Source: Parvularia atlantis
Taxonomy: Eukaryota > Opisthokonta > Rotosphaerida
Assembly: GCA_943704415.1 (NCBI GenBank)
Contig: CALSCO010001838.1
Span: forward strand, 36,711 to 100,710
Direction: 5' to 3'
Length of the DNA stretch: 64,000 nucleotides
Positions within the stretch are counted from its first letter, which is position 1; the number at the start of each line of letters is the position of its first letter. Shown piece after piece: positions 21,201-31,221 of the stretch. The position numbers were made by a program, and so were the translations under genes. The notes below the pieces were generated by a model, which saw only the letters and a list, made by a program, of their open reading frames with translations, was not told where the DNA came from and did no database searches.

Positions 21201-22831
21201 GACGAGATTGTGCCCGTGCGGTGCGTCGCCCCCCTTTCGCTTGCTCGCGCTGCGCCGCATCTCACCTCGCGCGCAGCGTCGACGTGCTGTACGGCCTGCT
21301 GTTTGGCGAGGCGCCGCTCGGCGTGCGACGGCTGCACCTCATGCGAGGCGTCGTCGGTGCACCACAGCGCTTTGCGCGCACCGCTGCCGGCTGACGCCGC
21401 ACTCGCAGACGTGCAGGAGGACGTCGCGGCCAAGACGCCCGACAACGATGCCGAATGGCTCAAGCAGACGGTGCGGTACAAGCTGCCGATCAAGAACCCG
21501 TTCTGTGCGCCCGCCGGGCGCTCGGGGGTTGTTGTCGCTGCTGCTGACCTGGCCCCGGCAACCAGCGCGCAGTCCGACGACGATGTGCGTCGAGAACCAG
21601 GACAAGCTGCTGATCGAGCGCTGCCGGCGGTACGTGGTCGAGATCGAGGTCAACAACCCGGACGTGCCCTACGGCGACATGTTCTACTCGATCGCGCGCT
21701 ACTGCCTCACGTTCGAGACGCCGACGAGCGCGCGCATGGTCACGCACGTGCGCGTGCTCTTCCGCAAGGCGTCCATGCTCAAGGGTGCGCGCGTGCTCGT
21801 GCCTGCGTAGATAAGCTGATGCGCGCACGCACGCAGCGGTCATCACGCGGCTGGCGCTCGGCGCGACGAAAGAGTACTTCCAGCAGCTGCACACGTGCGT
21901 GATGGAGGAGGTCGCCCTGATACGCCCTGGCCTCGTGCTCGCCTTGCCCAACGGCGCGCCTGCCGGTGACGTCGCGCCCATGGTGCGGTCCGCGTCGCGC
22001 GCGTCGGGCATAGCGTCGATCACCTCGCGTGTGGGCGGCGGAGACGGCGACGCCGCAGCGAGCGCGACTTCGTCGGCCAGTGCAGGTGACGCGTCGCCGC
22101 TGCTCGCTAGCATGACCGGCCCGCTTGGCTTTGTGCCGCTCTACGTGCCCATCGTCGCAACGGCCGTCGTCCTCTCGCTCATCCTGCTGCTGCCGGTGCG
22201 TGGGCTGATAGGCAGCGATACACCTGCCTGTTCACTGCCGCGCGCAGATTGTCCCGCGTATGCTTGTGCCGGTCACGTCCGCGACCGACCGCCTCGTGCT
22301 GACGCTGCGCTGCTCGGCGTTCTCGTGCGCGCCCGTCTTTGCCGCGTTCATCTTCCCCGGTGCGCTTGCTCGCTCTCTCGGTGCAGGCAGACGCATGCCC
22401 ATGCTGTGCGTGCGCGGCAGGCCGCAACCAGTTCGAGTCGCTGCACCTGCGGTGCGTGCGCGGCCATCGGCTATGTGTCTGACGCGCCGCACAGGCTGTC
22501 GGTGCTGTTTGTGCTTAGTGCGCTCAGCCTGGCCACGTTTGGCGAGATGGCCGAGCACATGGATACGCTGCTGTTCGCGAGCATGTACCACCTCATGGGC
22601 TCGTTCATGCTGCTGTACCGCAACTTTTGTGCGCGCCGCACGCTGTCGGCCGCACGCACGCAAAATGCTGACCCGCGTTGCCCAGCGTCGCCGCCGGACG
22701 CGCCCCCGCCGACCGTCACGACGTCGCCCGGCGCGGCCCTGTGCGCGACCACGTCGGGCCTGATCATGCTCGGCAACCTCTACGTGTCGCTGGCGCACTA
22801 CCTCGGCCCGCCCACGTCGTCGTCTGTGTGA
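18246..22831 (+). CDS. PH-VASt sterol-transfer-like protein with multi-pass C-terminus
   Basis: ATG 18246 (MDESPPVVRAEPVTVRAP). A first PH-like end is ATEAARDDWIRAIRAAV. A full PH domain follows at about 19160-19490 (VIKRGYLKKQGEMVKV; WKARWFVLRKETLSYYDVEE; SACSAWMKAFE). A long disordered Ser-rich part leads to a VASt domain at about 21280-21890: LYGLLFGEAPL, AEWLKQTVRYKLPIKNPF, YVVEIEVNNPDVPYGDMFYS and VTHVRVLFRKASMLK. An intron restores the frame to LALGATKEYFQQLHTCVMEE. VASt proteins (Lam/Ysp2/Sip3 in yeast, GRAMD1/Aster in animals) move sterol at ER-plasma membrane contacts and usually end in one helix. Here the frame continues past PLYVPIVATAVVLSLILLLP through RLSVLFVLSALSLATFGEMA and a last helix (SGLIMLGNLYVSLAHYLG) to TGA 22831. 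Whether the last part is a separate gene is unresolved; I found no good start for one. Confidence 0.66.
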
Positions 22832-22841
22832 TGCAATGCCG

Positions 22842-23709
22842 TCAATACCACACCCGCCCGGTCACAAAGTCGTCCAGGCGGATGCGCCGCCGGCGGTACT
22901 TTGCAGGGCAGACAATGCGCACGTGGTCGTGCTGCTCGGGTGCGAGGCGCGTGAGTAGGCGATCTACGCGTTTGAGCGCGCGTCAGCTCGCACGCAGCGC
23001 TGCAGCCGTCGCGCGCACCCTTGAGCTGGTGGCAGACGGGCAGCGTGCCCTCGACGATCAGGTGTCCCTTCTCGGGCCGGCCGAGGTCGGTGAACAGGCG
23101 CCTGCCAGTGCGAGGCGTGCGTGTCGGTCGATTTCTCGCGTACCGCGACAGCGCGCGCACTGTGCCGTCGCCGCCAGCGGCAGGAGGTCGTGCAGCTCGG
23201 TGAGGACGGCGGCGTGAACGACGACGTGAAAGGGCACAGGCGGGTGGTCGACGAGGATGGCGCGCAGGCGCAGCGTGTGCCCGCCCGCGTCGGCTTGGGT
23301 AATGCGCCGGCGGATCTGCTTGCAGCGCTCGTGGGGCCTGTGCGCGCGCTCGTGCCGGTCGGCGCGTGCGTGTTTATGCTGGGCGTGCGGCGCACCCGTA
23401 GTAGAGCACGACCGAGCCGTGCAGGTGCGCGTGCAGCGCGAGCGGCAGCGTGGTGAAGTCGGGCATCTGGACGGCGCGGGAGACGATCTCGACCGTGCGG
23501 TGCACCGTGACCTGGTTGTTTGCGCACACGTGTCAAGGCAGTGAGCGATCGTGCGACCTCCCCCGCACCTGCTCGTGGTTGAGCAGCACGACCTGCGCGC
23601 AGCCCCACGCCCGCGCGAACCGCTCGCGGCAGGTGCGCGCCGGCCCCGCGCCGCCGCGCCGCTCGTGGTCATCGTCGGCCTGGTTGTCGTCGTCGCCCTC
23701 GCGGCCGTT

Positions 23710-23746
<37 letters not shown>

Positions 23747-24004
23747 GGTGGCTGCAGCGGCGGGATCGGGTGGAAGCTGGCGCCGCGCTCGTTGGCTCGC
23801 CGTGCGCGCGCGATCAGCGAGGACGCACCCGTGGCGCAGGCACATCGGGCGCCAGAGCGCGCGGTCGGTGTGCGGGTGGTGCAGCAGCCAGCGCCACAGC
23901 ACGCGGCACGTCCGCGCCAGCCGCACCACCGCGCGCGGCTCGCCGTCGCCCGCGACCCACCGCGCCACCTCGAGCTGCAGCTCGGCGGGCAGCTGGAGCA
24001 GCAT
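22842..24004 (-). CDS. F-box protein with acidic insert
   Basis: ATG 24004-24002 opens directly with an F-box: MLLQLPAELQLEVARWVAGD, then AVVRLARTCRVLWRWLLHHP and RALWRPMCLRHG. An intron beginning GTGCG (about 23835) joins to a run of a dozen Asp codons (23709-23750), then RERFARAWGCAQVVLLNHEQ. Later exons read VTVHRTVEIVSRAVQMPDFT, LHAHLHGSVVLYYG, TLRLRAILVDHPPVPFHVVV, RLFTDLGRPEKGHLIVEGTL and finally RIRLDDFVTGRVWY with TGA 22844-22842. No WD40, LRR or Kelch substrate module is visible. The C-terminal beta-rich part resembles no family I can name. It presumably binds Skp1 in an SCF ubiquitin ligase. The stop lies 10 bp from the stop of the convergent PH-VASt gene, the tightest pair here. 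Confidence 0.65.
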
Positions 24005-24094
24005 CTGGAGGCTGGGCCGTTGATCCGTGTCGACGTTCGAGTGAGTGACAGCCGCCGGCTCAGCGCCCGCCCGTCACTCGCACCGGCGCACTGC

Positions 24095-25858
24095 ATGGCA
24101 TTCTACAACGCAGCAGAGGCAGCCGTCGCAGCCGTCGGCGCGCGCATCCTCCTCCGCCGGTCCGCCGCAGCCCCCGCGCGCCGCCCACTCGTCCTCGTCC
24201 TCGCCGGGCCGACCGGCGTCGGCAAGTCGGACGTCGCGATGGCCCTCGCCACGGCCCTGCGCGACGCCCAGACCCGCCTGCGCGAGCGCGCACGCCAGGA
24301 TGCCGCCGAGCCGCACGCGCAACAGCGGCAGCAGCAGCAGCGCGCTGCGCCCAGTGACGACGACGTGGTCGAGATCGTCAACGGCGACTCGATGCAGTCG
24401 TTCGTCGGGATGGACATCGGCACGGCCAAGCCGTCCGAGGACGACATGCGCACCGTGCCGCACCACCTCTACAGCGCTGTGCCCGTGTCGGATGCGCACT
24501 CGGTCGAGACCTACCGCAACCGCGCGCTCGCCGTCATCCACGTGCGCCTCCCGCGCTCGCTGCGACGCGCCTCACGCGCGCCCGCCCCGCCCCCCGCCCC
24601 CCGCAGGACGTGATCGACCGTGGACGCCTGCCTGTCGTCGTCGGTGGCTCGGGCCTGTACCTGCGCTGGCTCCTGGCCGAGTCGGCGCAGATCCCGCGGC
24701 GCTCGCCCGAGGTCGACCGGCGCATCGAGCAGACGCTCGAGGAGGACAAGTCGTGGGACAAGAGGTGCGCTGCTGTCGCCACCCGGGGCCACCGGCCAAC
24801 GTGCCCGCACGCCACGCAGCCTGCAGCGGCTCGCGGTCGTTGACCCGGTCTACGCCAGCGCGCTTTCGCGCAACGACTACCGCCGGCTGCGACGAGGTGC
24901 GCGCGCCCGCTCTACGCCACGCTCGGTGCCTGACCATGCATGCGGCAGCACTCGAGATCGTGCACGTCACCGGCCGGCCCGTGAGCGAGCGCAAGGTCGG
25001 CCCCGCGCAGGGCCTCGTCAATGGCTGCGACTTCCGCTGCGTCTTCTTCACCGCGCCGCGCGTGTCGCTGTACCGGCGGTTGGACGCGCGCGTCGAGGCG
25101 ATGATCTACCGCGGGCTGATTGAGGTGAGGTCTGTGAGCGTGCAGCATTCGGGACTGAGCCGCGCCCGAGCAGGAGACAATCGCCCTGCGCGCGACGGAG
25201 GGGCTGCGGCAAGACAGCGTCGCGGGGCAGGCGCTCGGCTACCGCAAGGTGCTGGAGCAGTTGCGCATCTTTGACGTGCGTTGGCTCGCGGCAGCACGCG
25301 CTGTGCCGCACGCTCACGCCCGCTGATGGTAGGAGCGGCGCGCCGAGCTCAACTCGCGCTCGCGCTTCGAGCACATCATCGACGACATCATGACCGCGCA
25401 CAGGCACGCACGGCTCGTCGCGCGCGCCGCTCGCTCCGGCACCAACGACGCTCACGTGCACCCGCAGAAACTACGCACACCGGCAGTGGATCTGGTTCCG
25501 GCAGGAGCCCGAGTTCACGTGGGTCATGATGGACGCGCTCGCGCAAGCGGTCGAGCGCCTCTGCCACCTGCTCACGCTCGACCGGAGCGAGCACGAGGAG
25601 GCGCGCAAGGTGCAGACCGGGTGCAGCCTCTGCGCGCACAGTGCTTGATACACGCGCGTGCAGGAGATCAACGCCGGCTTTGCCGAGCGCGGGTACATCT
25701 GCCCGCAGGAGGGCGACCGCAAGAGCCTCGAGCTGAGCCTGCGGCTGTACAAGCCCAAGCGCATGATCTTCGACGACGAGCGGTCGCTGACGCTGCTGAT
25801 GGACCGCGTGCGCACGACCTTTCACCGGTACCACCCGCAGCCGTTCAACCTGCTGTGA
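24095..25858 (+). CDS. TRIT1: tRNA dimethylallyltransferase (MiaA/TRIT1/Mod5)
   Basis: Adds the isopentenyl group to A37 of tRNAs using DMAPP. ATG 24095 (MAFYNAAEAAVAAVGARIL). The P-loop is LVLAGPTGVGKSDVAMALAT. VNGDSMQSFVGMDIGTAKPS is the family's substrate motif (usually D-S-x-Q-x-Y, here F). VGGSGLYLRWLLAE and a short run SALSRNDYRRL follow after introns at about 24540 and 24765. Then come VHVTGRPVSERK, TAPRVSLYRRLDARVEAMIY, SVAGQALGYRKVLEQL and HRQWIWFRQEPEFTWVMMDA. The end is YHPQPFNLL and TGA 25858. The C-terminal matrin-type zinc finger of the nuclear/cytosolic eukaryotic enzymes is not seen. About seven introns, mostly GTGCG-CAG. The first residues might be a mitochondrial presequence with internal initiation, as in Mod5, but this is inference. 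Confidence 0.92.
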
Positions 25859-25939
25859 GCTGTCAACAAGCAAAGAAAAAAACAAAGCCAACAAAACAGA
25901 AGCGCGGATGCGCGCGCAGGCCGCCGCACGAGGCGCGCC
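25859..25939. terminator. A-rich tail-to-tail gap, TRIT1 / BSD gene
   Basis: 81 bp between convergent stop codons. The left half is strongly A-rich (AAGCAAAGAAAAAAACAAAG and following), in contrast to the GC-rich surroundings. It probably holds the 3' processing signals of one or both genes. No AATAAA is present. Confidence 0.35.
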
Positions 25940-26163
25940 TCACCGCTGTACGGCGACGTGCACAAAGCCGTCGCGCTCGTCCAGCCGGGGCGAATCGCCG
26001 CGCCGGAGGTCGTCATAGTTGACCTCGTGGAACTCGTCGCCGGCGGGCGTGCCGGCGCGGGGCGATCTCCTGCTGTCGGTGCGCGCCGCCTTGACGGGGG
26101 CGGGCTGCACGCGCGGCGGCGAGGCGGGCGCGACTGTGACGACTATGGGGCTGGGCGCTGTGG

Positions 26164-26219
<56 letters not shown>

Positions 26220-26222
26220 CCG

Positions 26223-26254
<32 letters not shown>

Positions 26255-26956
26255 GTCGTCGACGACGTCGTAGTCGAGACGCTCTGCGGGCGCGCGATCG
26301 TTCAGCAGCCGCGCGGGACAGGGCTGACAGCGACGGTACCGGCCGCGGCGTGCTTGAGGCGCGCGACGTGGTCAAAGTACACGGCCCAAAAGCACTCCTC
26401 GCTCATGACGAGCGGCGTGACGCGGTACCGGGCCCTGCGCCGGGCGTGAGCCGCGCGGCACGAGCGATCGGCGCCATTGGCAGCCGGCGCACGCACGCGG
26501 CCAGCGCCGACGAGCGCGCGAGGACCTCGACGGCGTGCGCCTGCTCCGCGCTGTTCAGCGGGCCGCGCACGCCGCTCGCCGCCGTCGCCGCGGCCGCCGC
26601 GGCCGTGAAGGCGTCGGGGCGGGCGGCGAGCGCGTCGACGGCGGCCAGCATCGCGGCGTCGACGGCGGGCGGCGCGGGCGGCGGGCGGTGCAGCGGCGGT
26701 GCGGCGGCGTCGGGGGCGTCGGGAGCCGTGGCGGCCGCGGCGCCGCCCCCCTCGGCGGCCTCGTCGTCGGCGCGCACGAGCGACCGCACCCCTGTTCGTG
26801 GGGATCAATCAGCCCGCGCGCCGCAGTGACGACGACGACGGCGGCGGCGGCAGGCGGCGCACCGGCGTCGAGGCGCTCCAGCTCCGACTCGACCACGCGC
26901 ACGCCGCTCTCCACCGCGCGCGCCACGTCCTGCACCGACCGCAGGAGCCAGTCCAT
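25940..26956 (-). CDS. BSD-domain protein (BSDC1-like)
   Basis: ATG 26956-26954 gives an amphipathic helix, MDWLLRSVQDVARAVESGVR, like the N-terminus of BSDC1/SYAP-type proteins. After an intron comes GVRSLVRADDEAAEGG and Ala-rich helices. A 27-nt intron (26435-26461) then joins into RYRVTPLVMSEECFWAVYFD and HVARLKHA, the BSD core (P-xxMSEExFWxxYFxxVxxLK). A further intron leads to RLDYDVVDDAPPPPP, a Gln run, FHEVNYDDLRRGDSPRLDER and DGFVHVAVQR, with TGA 25942-25940. BSD domains occur in TFIIH p62 and in synapse-associated cytosolic proteins; this length and order suit BSDC1. Polyproline and polyglutamine tracts come from CCG and CAG repeats. Tandem, 92 bp, with HDDC2 upstream on the same strand. 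Confidence 0.62.
26168..26218 (-). repeat. (CTG)17 trinucleotide repeat coding polyGln
   Basis: Seventeen uninterrupted CTG units on the plus strand, i.e. CAG on the coding strand of the BSD gene. It is followed at 26223-26253 by a GGC run coding polyPro. A pure CAG/CTG run of this length is prone to slippage. Confidence 0.9.
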
Positions 26957-27048
26957 GTCGAGGGGCGGGCGGACCGGGCGAGGACAGGACGAAAACCGTG
27001 ACAATCGCCACAACACAAAGACGTCACGACGGTCACGGCCTCGCGTGA

Positions 27049-27989
27049 TCACTGGGCCTCGCGTGCCCGGTAGCGACGCTCCCCCCCGGCGTGCAGCGCC
27101 GCCCGGCGCGCGTACAGCGACGACACCCAGCCCTGCACCTCCGGGTGCGTGAACCGCCCCGCCGTCGACTCGAAGAAGCTGTCGAGCCGGATGCCGTCGG
27201 CTGCGCGGGTGCAACGGCGCAGGCATCAGTCGGCCGACCGCGCACGCAGCCCTAGCCCAGCATGGAGCCCATGCCAGCCCACACCACACCACACCACGCC
27301 ACGCCACGCCAGCCCGCACACGCGACGCACAGCGCTCGTACTCGTACGCCTGCACGATCATCTCAAACTTGTCCAGGTCCTTGACCACGCGCGCCTCGGC
27401 CGTCGCCCCGTCCTCGTACTCGCAGAACAGTTCGACGATCTCGCGCGCAGCCGGCAGCGGGCCCAGGTGCGCGCACATCTCCTCCATCGCGGCCTGTGTG
27501 GCGGCTCGTCAGCGCGCCCTGCACACCCGGGCAGCGCGCACGCCTTCTCCATCCGGTGCTTGTCCTCCTTGCTCACGCCAGAGTCGGGCGTGAGGTCGCC
27601 GATGATGCTCTCGGCCAGGTCCTGCGCGTGTGTGCGCACGACGCCACCCGATCAGCGCTCGTTCGAAGCGTGCGCGCGGTCACGAACGTGCACGATGGCC
27701 ATCTTGATGCATCTGCACGGCAGCGCACGAGCACGGCCACACGCACGCGAGCACGATCAGCAGCACAGCACAGCACAGCACAGCACAGCACAGCACAGCA
27801 CAGGCACGGCAGCGCGCACCGATGCCTGTCGAGCGCCGGGTCCTGCAGCAGCATCGCCATCACGCCCATCCGGTGCATGTGGTCCGCGATCGACTCGGGC
27901 CGCGACACGAGCCCGGGCGAGCGCGTCCAGCCCGTGCGCGGCGTGCGCTTGAGGCGCTCGCAAAGATCGAGGAACGCGACGACGTCCAT
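27049..27989 (-). CDS. HDDC2: HD-domain 5'-nucleotidase, HDDC2 family
   Basis: ATG 27989-27987 gives MDVVAFLDLCERLKRTPRTG, matching the LKRxPRTGW start of the HDDC2/YfbR family. SRPESIADHMHRMGVMAML supplies the first metal histidines. After an intron that carries a microsatellite, HRCIKMAIVH joins to DLAESIIGDLTPDSGVSKED (HD motif and the E/D pair). Later exons give CEYEDGATAEARVVKDLDKF and EMIVQAYEYER. The end is VQGWVSSLYARR and RYRAREAQ with TGA 27051-27049. Family members hydrolyse deoxynucleoside 5'-monophosphates with a divalent metal. All metal-binding residues appear present. It is divergent from the BAR-PH gene (83 bp between starts) and tandem with the BSD gene. Confidence 0.9.
27761..27803 (-). 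repeat. (CAGCA)8 pentanucleotide repeat within HDDC2 intron
   Basis: Eight CAGCA units plus CAG on the plus strand (TGCTG on the transcribed strand). It lies inside the HDDC2 intron that splits the codon between HR and CIKMAIVH. It accounts for much of the unusual length (about 110 nt) of that intron. Confidence 0.85.
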
Positions 27990-28072
27990 CCGCGCAGGCA
28001 CGGCCGTGCTTTTGGTGGGAATTGTGTGACACGGTGGTGCTTTGCCTGCCTCTGCGTCGCGCCACCCAGCCG

Positions 28073-31000
28073 ATGGACGCCAAGCCCGCGCCGCCCGGCC
28101 TCTGGCCCGCCGCGCCGTTCTACGAGCACCGCACGCGCGCGATGGTCAAGCGCCTGGGCGCGTGGCGCGCCGCGCTCGACCTGTGCGCGACCGCGATCAA
28201 GGGTGCGTGCGCACGTGTGCACATCGTCCGCATCATTCACGCTCGCCCGCACGTCGCCGCGCACCGTCACAAGGCATGGCCGCCGCCGAGCACGCCTACG
28301 CCACCGCCTACAACCGCATCGGCGGCCTGCTGCAGGCCAAGCCCAACCGCTACACCGTCGAGCCCACCCCAGGCGAGTTTGCCACGCTGTACCTCGGCGG
28401 TGCGCGCGCCGCGGCGGCCGACACGCACGCACGCGCACGCTCGTCGCTCGCCGCTCACCCCGCCGCACCGCAGGCCAAGTCGACTGCGCCATCGACGCCA
28501 TCGTCCAGTGCTGCCAGGCCGAGGCTGCGTCGCACGCGCACCTCAGCGAGTACTTCGACTCGCGCTTCACCCAGTCGCTCGCCTCGGCACGCACCGACGT
28601 CGACGAGCTGCTGAACCGTGCGCCGCGCACCGCGCCGCACGCGCGGCTGCCGTGCACTCAGCCAGCCCGCTCTCGCAGGCGTGCTCGTCGCCATCGAGCG
28701 CCAGGAGCCGCTGCTGGTCGAGCTCCGCGCGGCCGCCGGTAAGCTCGTCGAGCAGCACTTCCGGCAGAGCCAGGCGCGCGCGCGCCACTCACCCCCACTC
28801 CACCGCTAACCGCGTGCGCAGGCGTTCAACGCGGGCGAGGACGGCGCGCCCGACCCGGTCGTCTCAGAGATGCAGCTCAAGGACGCGCTCGCGAGACTTG
28901 CAGCGGTTGAGAAGGACTACTTTGCCGTGCGCGCGCACATTCCGGCGTGCTGCGCCCTCGTGACGCGTGCGCCATCGCAGCGCATGCTCGACTGCAACCT
29001 GCGACTCTTCCGCCTCGACGACGAGCTCTCGGCCATGTACCGCAACATCTGGGTGCGCCTCGTACGCTGCGCGTGCGCACCACGCGGCTCACGCACCGCG
29101 CGGCAGTTTGACGTCAGCGACCACAAGCTGAAGCAGTTCTACATCTCGTCGGTGCGCAGGACGCGCCTCGTGGTGCGCTCACATGCTCCGTCCTCACGCA
29201 CGACGACAGGAGGCGTTCCAGTCGCTGCAGAACGTGGTCGTCACCATCGAGCCGTCGCAGGAGCAGCACCACGCCGCAAAGACCTGGTACTACGAGGACG
29301 TGCGCCTGTGGCAGAGTGCGCGCGGCCCCTCGGCACCGCTGGCGTGAGCCAAGCTGACGTCGCGCGCGGCCGCCAGGCGCCGAAAGCAGCAGTCGCCTCC
29401 CGTACCCGTTCCGCGACATGGCCTACGCCAGGATCGCCAAGATCGACTTTGTCGCACGGCGCATCCCGCCCATCGCGCTCAGCAGGTGCGGCGGCAACCG
29501 CTCGCACCGCCTCAGCATGCACCTGACCTGGCGGGCGCGCAGGAAATGGCGCAGCGCCATCCTCGTGCTCACCGACACCGGCTATCTGCACTGCTTCCAG
29601 CTGCGCGACGACCTCTACCCGAGCAAGGCACGCAAACGATCGCCTCGCGCGCCGTCCTTGTGCCGACCGCCTGCCGCGCGCACACAGGACCAGCTGCCCG
29701 AGTGGATGACCGACGCGCACGTCGACACTTTTGCGCAGAGCGCATGGACGCCGGCTGAGCTGCAAGCGCTGCAGTCGCTTGAGGCGCTCGTCCAGCGCGT
29801 GCGTACTCTTCAGAGACAGAGAGCGCGCGCGCTCAGTGACCCGCGCTGCAGCTGGCGGACGAGGCCGAGGCCGTCACGCCGACGTGGTCAATGAACGTGC
29901 GCGGTATGCTGCTCGCTTTTCCGCGGCAGGACAGCGGCGAGCGGCTCATCTTCGAGGTGCGCTGCCGTGCCGCCTGGCCGTGCAACGCCAACCGTCGCGA
30001 GTAACCGCAGGTCGTCCAGCCGCCGGCCAAGAAACTCTTTGGCCGCGAAGTGCGCCACCAGCTGCGCGCGCAGAATGAGGAGAGCCTGCGCGAGTGGGCG
30101 CAGCTGCTGCAGTGCGTCCACTCCGCCGTCGCATCACGCGCTGACGTGCAATGTTGCAGGCAGCGCGCAAAGGACGGCGCGGCCATGAGCCCGCAGGTAG
30201 ACGCGCGCACGCCGTCCAGCTCCAACACGACAGCCAGCACCCGCAGCTCGGCCGACTCGATCCAGACGGTGTCGCCGCAGCGCACACCGACGACACTCGG
30301 CGACATCGACAGCGTCAGCCAGACGGACGCGCCAGCGGAGGACGTTGCGGTCCCCGCAGACACGACCCCGACAGCAACGCAACAACAGTATACGGGCGGC
30401 AAAGCGGTGCGTGGCACATGCACACGCACTGCAGCAGGCTGATGGTGCGTTCAACGTGAACAGCAAGCATGGAAGGCATTTGGAACGGCGCTTGTGACCA
30501 AGCTCCGCGCCGGCAGCCGCGCCTCGCCGAACGAGTCGACGTCCGACTTTCGCTCCGAAGACTCGCCGCCTCCACCGGTGCGTTGCGGCAGCGTTGCGCA
30601 CAACAAAACTGTAACTGCCACCCGCGAAGCCGGCCGCCAACACGCTCGCAGTGTCGGCCAAGCCGAAAGTGCCGGCACGCCCAAACCCTGCGGTCGCTGC
30701 GGCGGTGCTGCGTGAGGCGAACACGTCGGGGACCGCGCTCTCGTCGACCATGGTCATCGCGTCGCCAACATCGTCCGTCTCGTCATCGCGCAGCTCGTCA
30801 CCGCCACCCGGCGCCCCCGCTGCACTCGATCCAGACCGCGACGAGTCTCAGGCGGTCGAGCGGCGACACAAGCCGCTTCCGCCCAGACCAAACCGGCCGC
30901 CGCCCGCACCGCGTGCCGGCAGCGCGATGAAGGACGTGGTGATCGCAAGCCGAGAGGCGACAACCGTCGACGACTCCAACAGCAACTCGCTGCTGACGGC

Positions 31001-31166
31001 ACTCTGGACGTCCGTCGACGTGCTCGCTGAGGATCCGGCCGACGCCATTGCGGCCGTCAGCGCCGCTGTTGCAGAGCAGCCAGAGCCGGACGACATGACA
31101 CCGCTGCCGCAACGGCCGCGCGTCAACATGCCGGTGCTTGCCCTAAACGCGTACGACAACTTCTGA
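28073..31166 (+). CDS. BAR-PH domain protein
   Basis: ATG 28073 (MDAKPAPPGLWPAAPFYEHR). The first half looks like a BAR/arfaptin-type helical bundle spread over eight small exons: MVKRLGAWRAALDLCATAIK, YATAYNRIGGLLQAKPNRYT, LSEYFDSRFTQSLASARTDV, VLVAIERQEPLLVELRAAAG, LKDALARLAAVEKDYFAVRA and LDCNLRLFRLDDELSAMYRN. A PH-type fold follows: AILVLTDTGYLHCFQLRDDL, then an intron and NVRGMLLAFPRQ, then REWAQLLQCVHSAV as the last PH helix. The tail is long, Ser/Pro-rich and disordered, with PLPPRPNRPPPAPRAGSAMK (possible SH3 ligand), and ends LALNAYDNF and TGA 31166. BAR-PH proteins bind curved phosphoinositide membranes (APPL, ACAP, Sip3-like). No GAP or other catalytic domain is seen. Assignment is by pattern, not alignment. 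Confidence 0.55.
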
Positions 31167-31221
31167 ACGTGATTGTTGCCTTCGATTGCCATGCACGTCG
31201 TCGCGCCGACATTACAGCTGC

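Noticed and set aside
22092-22831. Separate multi-pass membrane gene after the VASt domain
   Set aside because: No convincing start or promoter gap, and splice phases continue from the VASt exons; kept as one gene but flagged.
27761-27803. Short repeat array as CRISPR-like
   Set aside because: Five-base units without spacers, inside an intron; a microsatellite.
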